Of a stretch of 64,000 nt of DNA, positions 7,315 to 15,595 are shown piece by piece. Location of the stretch: positions 124,001-188,000 of the forward strand of contig NZ_CP034245.1 of the NCBI RefSeq assembly GCF_003931875.1. The letters are read 5' to 3'. The notes below the pieces were generated by a model that was not told where the DNA came from, made no database searches, and was given only the letters and a program-made list of their open reading frames with translations. The number at the start of each line of letters is the position of its first letter. The stretch's first letter is position 1. Source of the stretch: Microbacterium sp. 10M-3C3 (GTDB lineage: Bacteria; Actinomycetota; Actinomycetes; Actinomycetales; Microbacteriaceae). The position numbers and the translations under genes are program-made.

Positions 7315-9642
7315 ATGACCGACACGCTTGATGAAGCAATCATGATCGATCGATCTGCTTCCTCCGACCTCGTCACGATCGAGCGCCGAGTCCTGTGGCT
7401 GGCCACCTCGATCGTCCATCACGCCAACCACGTCCGCCCCAACCCGACGGGGCTCAAGGTCGGCGGCCACCAGGCATCCAGCGCGTCGATGGTCACGCTT
7501 ATGACCGACCTGTGGTTTCGGCGCCTCCGCGCTGAGGACCGCGTCTCGGTGAAGCCGCATGCGTCGCCCGTCCTGCACGCACTGAACTACCTGCTGGGGA
7601 TGCTCGATGAGCGCTATCTCACGACGTTGCGGGAGCTCGGCGGACTCCAGAGCTACCCCAGCCGTACGAAGGATCCGGACCCGGTGGACTATTCGACGGG
7701 CTCGGTCGGAATCGGGGCGACCGCCACCATCTGGGGTGCGCTCGCCCGCCGCTACGCCCGCGGCCTCACACCCGACGCGGGCGAGGGCCGCCAGTACTGT
7801 CTGCTCGGCGATGCCGAACTGGACGAAGGAGCGATCTGGGAGGCGCTCCTCGATCCCATGGTCCCGTCGCTCGGGGAGCTCGTGTGGATCGTGGACGTCA
7901 ACCGGCAATCCCTTGACCGGGTCGTGCCCCACAACGACACGGAACGATTCGCGAGCATGTTCGCCGCGGCGGGATGGCAAGTGCTATCGGTCAAGTTCGG
8001 GCGGCACCTCGACACCCTCTTCTCGGAACCCGGTGGTGACGCGCTCCAGCGACGCATCGTGTCCATGCAGAACGCCGAGTATCAGCGGCTGCTCCGCTGC
8101 GACGTCGCAGAGCTGCGTGACAGACTGCCGGGTGATGGGCCGGAAGCGGGCGCGATCGCGCGTCTCATCGCCCGGCTCGGCGACGATGCACTGATTCGCG
8201 TGATCCGCGATCTGGGAGGTCATGACTTCGACGCGATCGCGGCAGCGTTCGAAGCCATCGATGACGATAGGCCGACGGTCATCCTCGCTTACACCATCAA
8301 GGGCCGCGGCCTACCGGTGGAGGGTCACCCGCAGAACCACTCCTCGATGCTGACGAGAACTCAGTATGCGCAATTCGCCGACGAGCTGGGCGAATCGACC
8401 GACGATCCTTGGCGACGATTTCCTGTCGGCTCCGCGGAGCGAGCCCTGTGCGACGCAGCGACGCAACGATTGCGCCGACCCCTCTCCGCCGCAGCGAAGA
8501 CCCCGCAGGTGCCTACGGACTTCGGGCGCACCCCGTCGGGCATCGCGACGACCCAGGCTGCACTGGGCCGAACGCTGATGGATCTCTCACGCGGGGCGCC
8601 CGACGTCTCGCGACGCGTTGTCACCGTGAGTCCCGATGTGAGCTCGAGCACGAACCTCGCAGGCTGGGTCAACAAGGTCGGTGTGTGGTCTCCCCGTGCC
8701 CGCGCCGACTGGTTCGCTGACGACAGGGAGACGTTGCTCCACTGGCGCGAGCAACCGACCGGACAGCATCTCGAACTGGGCATCGCCGAGGTGAACCTTG
8801 TCGGTCTGCTCGGCGAGCTCGGAGCTACCTGGAGCAGATGGTCGACACCGCTGTTCCCCATCGGGGTGCTCTACGACCCCTTCATCGAGCGCGCACTCGA
8901 ACCCTGGTCGTTCGGCATCTATGCCGGTGCGCGCTCCATCCTGGTCGGCACGCCGTCGGGTGTCACGCTCGCCCCGGAGGGGGGCGCGCACCAATCGATC
9001 AAGACCCCGTCCATCGGCATCGAGCAGCCCGGCTGCATCGCCTACGAGCCGGCCTTCGCCGTCGAGGCCGAATGGGCGCTGCTCGCATCCATGGCGCAGC
9101 TCGGACACGAGAGCGGAAGATCCGCCTACCTTCGGCTCTCGACCCGACCGGTCGACCAGTCGCTCGCCCAGGTGCCCGCAGATCCTGCCGGCCGTGAACG
9201 GCGACGGCGTCACGTCGTCGCGGGTGGCTACATCCTCAGACGAGCCGAGCACCCAGCGGCCACGATCGCCACCATGGGCGCAATGGTTCCGGAATCCCTC
9301 AACGCCGCCGCCGCTCTCGCAGAGCTCGGGATCGACGTCGACGTCGTGTGCCTCACCAGCCCCGGGCTCATCTTCGAGGCCATGCGAGCACGCGACGGCC
9401 TCGCCGACTCACCGGCCTGGATAATCGACCAGCTCTTCCCCGCCGACCGAGCCCGCCCACTCGTCACCGTTCTGGACGGTCACCCCCACACCCTCGCCTT
9501 CCTGTCCGGCATACGTGACGTGCGAACTCGCCACCTCGGCGTGACGGGATTCGGCCAATCCGCCGACCTCGACGACACCTACAGGCACCACGGCATCGAC
9601 GCTGAAGCCCAAACCCGAGCGGTCCTGGATCTCATTCACTGA
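7315..9642 (+). CDS. Pyruvate dehydrogenase E1 / transketolase-like thiamine diphosphate enzyme
   Basis: From ATG 7315 (GGGG about 8 bases upstream; ATG 7273 and 7234 are possible) the product is 775 residues. It resembles homodimeric pyruvate dehydrogenase E1 (AceE) and transketolases: KPHASPVLHALNYLLG, the ThDP/Mg motif GDAELDEGAIWEALLDP, GRGLPVEGHPQNHS, and in the pyrimidine domain the activating Glu region HLELGIAEVNLVGLLGE plus APEGGAHQSIKTPSIGIE. It is shorter than typical AceE (near 900 residues) and no E2 or E3 gene is adjacent. It could feed a dehydrogenase complex encoded elsewhere or act alone on a 2-oxoacid. In the cluster its substrate may be pyruvate from alanine or a branched 2-oxoacid. 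Confidence 0.85.
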   Translation: MTDTLDEAIMIDRSASSDLVTIERRVLWLATSIVHHANHVRPNPTGLKVGGHQASSASMVTLMTDLWFRRLRAEDRVSVKPHASPVLHALNYLLGMLDERYLTTLRELGGLQSYPSRTKDPDPVDYSTGSVGIGATATIWGALARRYARGLTPDAGEGRQYCLLGDAELDEGAIWEALLDPMVPSLGELVWIVDVNRQSLDRVVPHNDTERFASMFAAAGWQVLSVKFGRHLDTLFSEPGGDALQRRIVSMQNAEYQRLLRCDVAELRDRLPGDGPEAGAIARLIARLGDDALIRVIRDLGGHDFDAIAAAFEAIDDDRPTVILAYTIKGRGLPVEGHPQNHSSMLTRTQYAQFADELGESTDDPWRRFPVGSAERALCDAATQRLRRPLSAAAKTPQVPTDFGRTPSGIATTQAALGRTLMDLSRGAPDVSRRVVTVSPDVSSSTNLAGWVNKVGVWSPRARADWFADDRETLLHWREQPTGQHLELGIAEVNLVGLLGELGATWSRWSTPLFPIGVLYDPFIERALEPWSFGIYAGARSILVGTPSGVTLAPEGGAHQSIKTPSIGIEQPGCIAYEPAFAVEAEWALLASMAQLGHESGRSAYLRLSTRPVDQSLAQVPADPAGRERRRRHVVAGGYILRRAEHPAATIATMGAMVPESLNAAAALAELGIDVDVVCLTSPGLIFEAMRARDGLADSPAWIIDQLFPADRARPLVTVLDGHPHTLAFLSGIRDVRTRHLGVTGFGQSADLDDTYRHHGIDAEAQTRAVLDLIH

Positions 9643-9814
9643 CCAGTTCGGCGTCGATCTCGACAAGATTTAGCAGAATCGGTTGCGACCCTGGCCGAAG
9701 CGCGGGACCGCGCCCGAGCGTGTTGAGGTCGAGATACACGGAGGCCGTAGGCGCACGCTGCTGCAGCGCATCCAGCGTGACCGGACTGCCACCCGACGAC
9801 GCGAGCGACTGCAC
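9632..9814 (-). pseudogene. Possible C-terminal gene remnant, unidentified
   Basis: A 60-codon frame with fairly normal GC-rich third positions runs convergently into the E1-like gene and overlaps its end by 11 bases. The protein-like tail YLDLNTLGRGPALRP followed by ILLNLVEIDAELVSE looks coding, and the frame stays open upstream without a credible start or ribosome site. It may be the 3' end of a gene truncated when the 1-9.6 kb cluster met the 9.95 kb region, or simply chance. The remaining bases up to 9950 hold nothing recognisable apart from the ribosome site of the next gene. Confidence 0.25.
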
Positions 9815-9950
9815 GGGCCCCGCCCTGGCGGCCAGGGTGACTACCGAGCGCCTCGGCCGTTTGACCGATCCCGCGGCGAGCTCTCGCCCCTAGGCTCGGG
9901 CCCTCGGCAGCGTCGGCATCCGCCGGAGGAGCCCGCAGAAGGAGGAGCCC

Positions 9951-12329
9951 ATGAACGCAGACGACGGATCCCCGACCACGACGGAGTACTCCGTGCCGGG
10001 CCTCGAGGCGGAGGTCGAGATCGTCGTCGACCGGTGGGGAGTGCCGCACCTCTACGCGCAGAGCACCGACGACGTGTACCTCGCGCAGGGTTTCAACGCC
10101 GCGCGCGACCGGCTGTTCCAGATCGACGTGTGGCTGCGGCGCGGCAATGGCCGCCTGGCCGAGGCGCTTGGCAGCGGCTACCTGCAGCAGGATGCCGCGA
10201 GTCGCCTGCTGCGCTACCGGGGCGGCCTGGAGTCCGAGTGGGCGGCCTACGGGGTCGACACGCGGCGCATCGTCACGAGCTTCGTGACCGGATACAACGC
10301 TTACGTCGACCACGTGCTCGCGCATCCGGAGCTGCTGCCGCCCGAGTTCGAGATCAACGGTTTCCTGCCCCGTATGTGGGAGGCCGAGGACATCGTGCGC
10401 TTCCGCACCCACGGCCTGCTGTACAACGCCGAGTACGAGCTCGCCCGCGCGATCACGCTCACCCGTTTCGGGGCGGAGGCCGAGCGCATCGCCCGGGTGC
10501 GCGAGCCCGACGACGCGCTCGTGTTCCCGCGGGAGCTCGACCTCGGGGTGCTGAGCGACGAAGTTCTCGCGGTGTACCGGCGCGCCTTCGCTCCCGTCGA
10601 CTTCGCGGCGGCCAGGTTCGCTCGGCAGCCGGATACGGCGAGAGCTGCAGGCACGGACGCCGCCGACACCGTGGGCGGCAGTAACAGCTGGGTGGTAGGG
10701 CCGGAACGCACCGCGACCGGCCGCCCGCTCCTAGCCAACGACCCGCACCGCGGCATCTCGCTGCCCGCCCTGCGATACCTCGCGCACCTGACCGCGCCGG
10801 GCCTGGACGTGATCGGCGCGGGCGAGCCGGGCCTGCCCGGCATCTCGATCGGCCACAACGAGAACGTGGGCTTCGGCCTCACGATCTGGGCGGCGGATGT
10901 GGAAGACCTCTACATCTACGAGCTCGACCCCGCCGATCCCGAGCGCTACCGAGGCGCCGAGGGCTGGGAACAGTTCCGCACGGTGCAGGAGCGCATCCCG
11001 GTGCGCGACGCCGAGGCCGGGCTGGTGGAGCTGAGATACTCCGGGCACGGTCCGGTGCTCTTCCACGACGAGGAGGCCGGAATCGCCGTGGCCCTGCGGG
11101 CCGCCTGGCTCGAGCCGGGCATGACGCCCTACCTCGGCAGCCTGCGCTACCTGACCGCGCAGAACGCCGAGGAGTTCTCGCGGGCGTTGCAGCACTGGGG
11201 CACACCCGCCGTGAACCAGGTCTTCGCCGATGTGGCGGGCGACTGGGGTTGGCAGGCGAGCGGCCGCATCCCGCACCGCGACGGCTGGGACGGCAGCCTT
11301 CCCGTCGCGGGGCACAGCGGCCGCGAGTGGGCAGGCCTCGTGGGCTCGGAGGCCCTGCCGTCGAGCCGCAGGCCGGCCGAGGGCTGGATCGCCACGGCCA
11401 ACGAGATGAACCTGCCGCACTCCTGGGACAACGGTGCGCTCACCGCCACCTACGACTGGTACCCTGACGGGCGCTACCGCCGGCTACGTGGCTGGCTGAG
11501 CGGCGAGGAGCAGGTGTCGGTGGCCGGCAGCTTTGCACGGCAGCTCGACTTCACCAACGGGGTGGCCCTGCGCGCGCTCGACTCGCTCCGGGTGCTCGAC
11601 CCCGAGGAGCTCGAGCACGGTGCCGAGCTCGCGCGCCTGTTCGCCTGGGACGGTGTGGAGTCCACCGATTCGCGCGAAGCGCTGGTGTTCCAGATATGGT
11701 GGCGTCGGCACCTGCGCCCTCGCCTGCTTGAGCGGCACCTTCGCTCGCTCGGGGTGGGGGAGGGGATGCTCGCCGAGGGCGTGCGGCGGCTCAGCCACGA
11801 CGAGAGCGCGGTGGGCGATCTGCGTGGCGAGCTGCGCATCCTAGAGGCCCTCGATCCTCGCGACACCGAAGCGGTGAGCGCTCTTCGCGCCGACGTCGAC
11901 GCCGCACTGGGCACTGCACTCGCCGAGATCCGCGCGCTCGTGGGTGACGACGAGTCGGGCTGGCGCTGGGGCGCCGTGCACCACGGCGCCTTCCTCAACA
12001 CCGCGCTGCTCGGCACGGATGCTCCTGCAGGCTGGCAGCGCCTCGGCCCCGTGGAGCGCGGCGGCGGCCCCGACACGGTGGGACTCACGAGTTACGAGCC
12101 GGGCTTCCGTCAGGTTATGGGCTCGAGCTTCAGGATGGTGCTCGACGTGGGCAACTGGGATGCGAGCCTCGTGCTCAACGGTCCCGGTCAGGCCGGCGAC
12201 CCCCGCTCGCCGCACTACTCCGACCACCTCGACGCCTGGGCAAGCGGCGAGGGCTTTCCCCTGGCCTATTCACGGGGGGCGGTCGAGGCGGCGGCGGAGC
12301 AGCGCATCCTGCTCCGCCCGGCCGGCTGA
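9951..12329 (+). CDS. Penicillin acylase family Ntn hydrolase
   Basis: The 792-residue protein has the penicillin amidase plan: an alpha region opening VDRWGVPHLYAQSTDDVYLAQGF, a linker, then the autoprocessing site GGSNSWVVG whose Ser244 would become the N-terminal nucleophile of the beta chain. The following LLANDPHRGISLP and the GISIGHNENVGFGLT segment are hallmarks. Family members hydrolyse amides such as beta-lactam side chains, acyl-homoserine lactones or other N-acyl compounds. No signal peptide is visible, so it is probably cytoplasmic. AAGGAGGAGCCC precedes the ATG. It is convergent with a deacetylase-fold gene, and a carbon-nitrogen bond substrate shared by the pair is plausible. 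Confidence 0.9.
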   Translation: MNADDGSPTTTEYSVPGLEAEVEIVVDRWGVPHLYAQSTDDVYLAQGFNAARDRLFQIDVWLRRGNGRLAEALGSGYLQQDAASRLLRYRGGLESEWAAYGVDTRRIVTSFVTGYNAYVDHVLAHPELLPPEFEINGFLPRMWEAEDIVRFRTHGLLYNAEYELARAITLTRFGAEAERIARVREPDDALVFPRELDLGVLSDEVLAVYRRAFAPVDFAAARFARQPDTARAAGTDAADTVGGSNSWVVGPERTATGRPLLANDPHRGISLPALRYLAHLTAPGLDVIGAGEPGLPGISIGHNENVGFGLTIWAADVEDLYIYELDPADPERYRGAEGWEQFRTVQERIPVRDAEAGLVELRYSGHGPVLFHDEEAGIAVALRAAWLEPGMTPYLGSLRYLTAQNAEEFSRALQHWGTPAVNQVFADVAGDWGWQASGRIPHRDGWDGSLPVAGHSGREWAGLVGSEALPSSRRPAEGWIATANEMNLPHSWDNGALTATYDWYPDGRYRRLRGWLSGEEQVSVAGSFARQLDFTNGVALRALDSLRVLDPEELEHGAELARLFAWDGVESTDSREALVFQIWWRRHLRPRLLERHLRSLGVGEGMLAEGVRRLSHDESAVGDLRGELRILEALDPRDTEAVSALRADVDAALGTALAEIRALVGDDESGWRWGAVHHGAFLNTALLGTDAPAGWQRLGPVERGGGPDTVGLTSYEPGFRQVMGSSFRMVLDVGNWDASLVLNGPGQAGDPRSPHYSDHLDAWASGEGFPLAYSRGAVEAAAEQRILLRPAG

Positions 12330-12344
12330 GCGGCTGGCGCACGC

Positions 12345-12395
12345 GGATGCCCCGCTCACCTCGCGTCATCGGTACGGCGGGTGGGCGGGGCATCC
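12345..12395. terminator. Inverted repeat between convergent genes, probable bidirectional terminator
   Basis: GGATGCCCCGC (12345-12355) and GCGGGGCATCC (12385-12395) are perfect 11-base arms separated by 29 bases. They lie between the acylase stop and the convergent deacetylase stop. There is no T-run, as is common for actinobacterial terminators. Confidence 0.55.
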
Positions 12396-12401
12396 TGCCG
12401 T

Positions 12402-13244
12402 TCAGGCCGCCTTCTGGGCCGCGTCCCAGCGGCGAGCAGCGGCCTCGACGGTCGAAAACTCGGCGCCGTGCTCCTTCGCGCGGTGGATGATGCGGCGCAG
12501 GATGCGGATGCGGCTGCCGCGGCCGATCGACTGCGGGTGGAAGGTCTGGGTGAAGATACCGCCCGGCACCTCCTCCACCATGAAGTCGAGGTCGGAGATC
12601 CAGCGGTCGGCCAGCCCCGCGACATCTGTGGATCCCGGCAGCGAAACACTGGGGCTGAGCGCGAACTCAATGAAGGGGAAGTCGTCGAGCGTCCAGGTTA
12701 CCGGCACCTCGATGAGCGAGAGCGGCCGCCCCCACTCGATCGGCTTGTCGGGATGGAACACGTCGCCGGTGCGGCAGCGATAGGGCTCGAAGTCCTGCGC
12801 CATCATGCTGCTGTCGTACAGGAAGCCGTACTCCTCGAGCAACCGGGTGGAATTGGGCGACAGGTCAAAGGCGGGCGAACGGTAGCCGACCGGGCGCACC
12901 CCGAGCGTGGAGTCGAGGGCCTCGATGCCGCGCTCCAGGATGGCGCGCTCGGCGGGCTCCTCGAGGCTCGTGGGGCCTTCGTGGGCGTAGCCGTGGTGGC
13001 CGATCTCGTGCCCCGAGTCGCGGATGCGCTTGCAGACGTCGGGGTAGGTCTCGGCGTCGAGGCCGGGGATGTACCAGGTGCTCGTCACGCCCTCCTGGTC
13101 GAGCAGATCCAGAATACGGGGGGCCGCGACGTTCGCCACGAACTCGCCGCGTGAGAGGTACGTCGGCGTGGAGGTGCCGAGCAGTCCGTACCAGACCGAG
13201 ATCGCGTCGAAGTCGAAGGTGAGGCAGACGGTGGGTGTAGGCAT
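12402..13244 (-). CDS. Polysaccharide deacetylase (NodB fold) family hydrolase
   Basis: The 280-residue protein starts MPTPTVCLTFDFDAISVWYG, with GAAGGGAC upstream of the ATG. The NodB-type metal motifs are visible: TFDFDA near the start and the SGHEIGHHGYAHE stretch with the HxxxH pair, followed by YRSPAFDLSP. A downstream GIFTQTFHPQSIGR supplies the late His. There is no signal peptide. Cytoplasmic members of this branch include uracil- or allantoin-related amidases and peptidoglycan or chitin deacetylases, so a small-molecule C-N hydrolase is as likely as a polysaccharide enzyme. It is followed upstream by the LuxR-sensor gene in the same orientation, about 120 bases away. Confidence 0.85.
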   Translation of the reverse strand: MPTPTVCLTFDFDAISVWYGLLGTSTPTYLSRGEFVANVAAPRILDLLDQEGVTSTWYIPGLDAETYPDVCKRIRDSGHEIGHHGYAHEGPTSLEEPAERAILERGIEALDSTLGVRPVGYRSPAFDLSPNSTRLLEEYGFLYDSSMMAQDFEPYRCRTGDVFHPDKPIEWGRPLSLIEVPVTWTLDDFPFIEFALSPSVSLPGSTDVAGLADRWISDLDFMVEEVPGGIFTQTFHPQSIGRGSRIRILRRIIHRAKEHGAEFSTVEAAARRWDAAQKAA

Positions 13245-13365
13245 GGGATGTCCCTTCCTCAGGTGGGTGATGGTTCCCTGCACCGTACGATCCGCCATGA
13301 CCATACGGATCGGTCGAATGACCGAGAGCGCGGGGGCACCACACCGTGCCGTGCCGCACCGCCGC

Positions 13366-15111
13366 TCAGCCCGCGGCCGCCACGACCCGGTGCCGCCTGC
13401 CCTGCACTTGAAACACCAGCTGCGCCTGCGAGGTGGTGGGGTCGGGGACGTCGTCGGGGTAGCAGCGGTTCGTCTGGCCGGCTTGGCCGAAGTAGTAGTT
13501 GCCGTTCACCCCGCGGTGCACCACGCTGCGCAGCACCGCCGACACCGTGCTGCGCTCCGCCGGCGAGCCCGTGAACGACCAGGCCTTCGCGAGGAGCCCG
13601 ACCATGTCGTAGTGGATGCCGGCACTGGACAGCCCGGCATCCATGTGAAAGCGCCGCTCGAAGTCGCGGGCGAAGCGTGCACCCAGCGCATCCGGGTACC
13701 GTCCCGTGACGGTGGCCCAGTAGAGCCCCTCAGCATCCGCCCCCGCCACGCCGAGGAAGGAGGGGACCGAGGGCGCGTACACGGCGTACAGAACGGCACC
13801 CGTCGGATCGCGGCGGTAAGCCGACACGAACGCCGCGAGTTCCCGGGGCGAGTAACAGCCGAGCAGCACGGCGAAGGGATCGGCCGCACGCACGGTGGCC
13901 GCGGCATCCGCCCACGCCACCTCCCCCGCCGCCACCGTGACGGCCTGCACTTCCCAGCCTGCGCGCTGCAGCCGGTTGCGCAGCGCCGGCGAGCAGGTCA
14001 CGAGGTCGGGATCTGCGCTGTCGAGAAGCAGGAGGCGGCCTGCCCGGCGGCCAGCCGCGACGGGGGTGCGCAGCGACTGGACGGTGCGCAGGAAGCCCTC
14101 GCCGTAGCGGTCGGCCGGAGAGCAGGCCTGGAACACACTGCCGAAGCGCTCGGGCTCCTCAGCCACCAGGCGGGAGGCCTGCGCCGAGGTGGAGTGGTGC
14201 AGCAAGGGCACGCCCTGCGCCGCCGCCTCGCCGAACTGGATCTCGAAGGCGCCACGGCTGCGGTCGAAGAGGGCGCCGAGGGTGATGGCGTCCACGTCCT
14301 GGGCGAGCAGCCTCGCCACAGCCTCGGCCACCATGCCGGCCGAGCTCACGTCGACGTGCTCGGCGCACAATTCGAGCGGCCGGCCGTCGATGCCGCCGCC
14401 GTCGTTCAGCTGTTGTACGGCCAGCTCGGCGCCCGCGCGCATGAGCTTGGCGTCGGCCACCCACTCCTCGTTGCGCGGGTAGACCGCGCCGATGCGGATG
14501 GGGCGCAGGCGCGGCCGGCGACGTCGAGCGCGCTCGGCGTCAGCGGGTCCAGGCGCGCCGCGCGCCACCGCGGCGCCGAGCGCGAGCACCTCCAGCTCGA
14601 GGCCGATCGGGCCGAGGTCTATCCCGGGCACGGGCAGCACGAGCAGGTCGCGGTCGAGCGCGAGCGAGGCCGCGGCCGCCCGTGTGGTGACGCCGAGCTT
14701 CGCGAACACCAGCTCCACGTGGGTGGCGACCGTGCGGCGGGCGATCGACAATCGGTGCGCGATGTCGACGTTGCTCAGCCCGCAGGCCAGCAGGGTGAGC
14801 ACCTCGAGCTCGCGATCGGTGAGCAGGAGGGCGTCGGCCCGGTCGACCCGCTCGAGCTCGGCCCGCCATCCTTCCCGTCCTGCCGCGACGAGCACCACTC
14901 GGAGCACCTCCCGGCGCCCGCCCGCACCGCCCGCCACCATGTTCTCGGTGGGCCCCAGCCAGAGGAAGGCCGTGCCGGAGAGGGGCCGCACGCGCGGCAC
15001 TGCGGCGAGCAGCCGGGCGAGTGCTCCCTCCGGCGCTCCCACGGCCGGTGTCAGCATGCCTGCGGCGTCGATGCGCACTGTGCGGTGCGGTGCCGCCGCC
15101 GGGGTGGTCAT
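13366..15111 (-). CDS. LuxR-type regulator fused to a type I periplasmic-binding (branched-chain amino acid/urea-like) sensor domain
   Basis: The protein has 581 residues and no signal peptide or membrane helix. A LuxR/GerE helix-turn-helix occupies about residues 97-152 (LTDRELEVLTLLACGLS, then IAHRLSIARRTVATHVE, and the end of the recognition helix). From about residue 206 (IRIGAVYP) to the end it reads as a Leu/Ile/Val-binding type substrate-binding protein: AELAVQQLNDGGGIDGRPL, HHSTSAQAS, and GAVLYAVYAPSV. Such domains normally sit outside the cell with an ABC importer. Here the domain should work as an intracellular ligand sensor that controls DNA binding. The ligand may be an amide or amino acid related to the adjacent acylase and deacetylase substrates. 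Confidence 0.85.
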   Translation of the reverse strand: MTTPAAAPHRTVRIDAAGMLTPAVGAPEGALARLLAAVPRVRPLSGTAFLWLGPTENMVAGGAGGRREVLRVVLVAAGREGWRAELERVDRADALLLTDRELEVLTLLACGLSNVDIAHRLSIARRTVATHVELVFAKLGVTTRAAAASLALDRDLLVLPVPGIDLGPIGLELEVLALGAAVARGAPGPADAERARRRRPRLRPIRIGAVYPRNEEWVADAKLMRAGAELAVQQLNDGGGIDGRPLELCAEHVDVSSAGMVAEAVARLLAQDVDAITLGALFDRSRGAFEIQFGEAAAQGVPLLHHSTSAQASRLVAEEPERFGSVFQACSPADRYGEGFLRTVQSLRTPVAAGRRAGRLLLLDSADPDLVTCSPALRNRLQRAGWEVQAVTVAAGEVAWADAAATVRAADPFAVLLGCYSPRELAAFVSAYRRDPTGAVLYAVYAPSVPSFLGVAGADAEGLYWATVTGRYPDALGARFARDFERRFHMDAGLSSAGIHYDMVGLLAKAWSFTGSPAERSTVSAVLRSVVHRGVNGNYYFGQAGQTNRCYPDDVPDPTTSQAQLVFQVQGRRHRVVAAAG

Positions 15112-15129
15112 CCCGCGGCCTGCGGGCGG

Positions 15130-15324
15130 TCACGGCAGCGCATTGATCCCGCACCGTTCCGCGAGGATTGCCACCTGCGTCCGGTTGCCGAGGCCGATCG
15201 CCATCATGCCGGGCAACCGGCGCATGAGCTCCGGCAGGCTCCGTGCGCGCTCCGTGGCCCGTACCGAGGGCACCCGGGTGAGCACATCGGAGACCTGCCC
15301 CGTTAGGGCGTCGTTACCCGTCAT
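15130..15324 (-). CDS. Small hypothetical protein upstream of the LuxR-sensor gene
   Basis: A 64-codon frame starting MTGNDALTGQVSDVL and ending ERCGINALP finishes 18 bases before the LuxR-sensor start. A TATGAT hexamer (on the minus strand, 15336-15331) lies six bases before the ATG, the same leaderless-type spacing seen at several other genes here, which argues that this is the first gene of the operon. No domain is recognised. It may instead be an upstream leader peptide or an N-terminal piece of the regulator lost by a frame change. Confidence 0.45.
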   Translation of the reverse strand: MTGNDALTGQVSDVLTRVPSVRATERARSLPELMRRLPGMMAIGLGNRTQVAILAERCGINALP

Positions 15325-15347
15325 GCGGTGATCATAGTCCGCCTGCG

Positions 15348-15361
15348 AACACTGGCGTGTT
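15348..15361. promoter_or_regulatory. Small palindrome upstream of the LuxR-sensor operon
   Basis: AACAC-TGGC-GTGTT is a perfect 5-4-5 inverted repeat about 12 bases upstream of the TATGAT hexamer of the small upstream gene. Its position is right for an operator, possibly bound by the adjacent regulator itself. The part ACACTGGCG is also shared with the transposon right end in inverse orientation, so a second reading is a transposon-end site. Confidence 0.35.
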
Positions 15362-15487
15362 AAAGGGTCATTACGAAGGGCGCGGGTCGTCAAAGCTCCG
15401 TATCTCTGCCGACGCGACCGCCGTCCCATGCTCCTAGCATTCTGACAGCACCCATGAGACGGGTACCCCAAGATGGCGGAGGCTCTT

Positions 15488-15560
15488 ATGTCGAACATCC
15501 GCACCATCGTCGGGCTGGGGCGCAGCCCCGTTAGGCGTGTCATCCATGAGGTCGCGGGCA
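15488..15560 (+). pseudogene. Possible 5' fragment of a host gene interrupted by the transposon
   Basis: GGAGG (about 15478) followed seven bases later by ATG 15488 begins a frame reading MSNIRTIVGLGRSPVRRV, divergent from the LuxR-sensor operon. The frame then runs into the antisense of tniQ, where its composition becomes meaningless. This looks like a real start with a ribosome site whose body is gone, as expected if the Tn7-like element inserted just inside the gene. No continuation was found at the right end near 25.05 kb. The end coordinate is approximate. Confidence 0.3.
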
Positions 15561-15595
15561 GATGTGCCTCACAGAGACTTGTAGGAGCCCGACGG

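Noticed and set aside
15130-15543. Longer version of the small gene upstream of the LuxR-sensor gene
   Set aside because: The extension crosses the promoter-like TATGAT and the palindrome and has no ribosome site; the 64-codon form is preferred.
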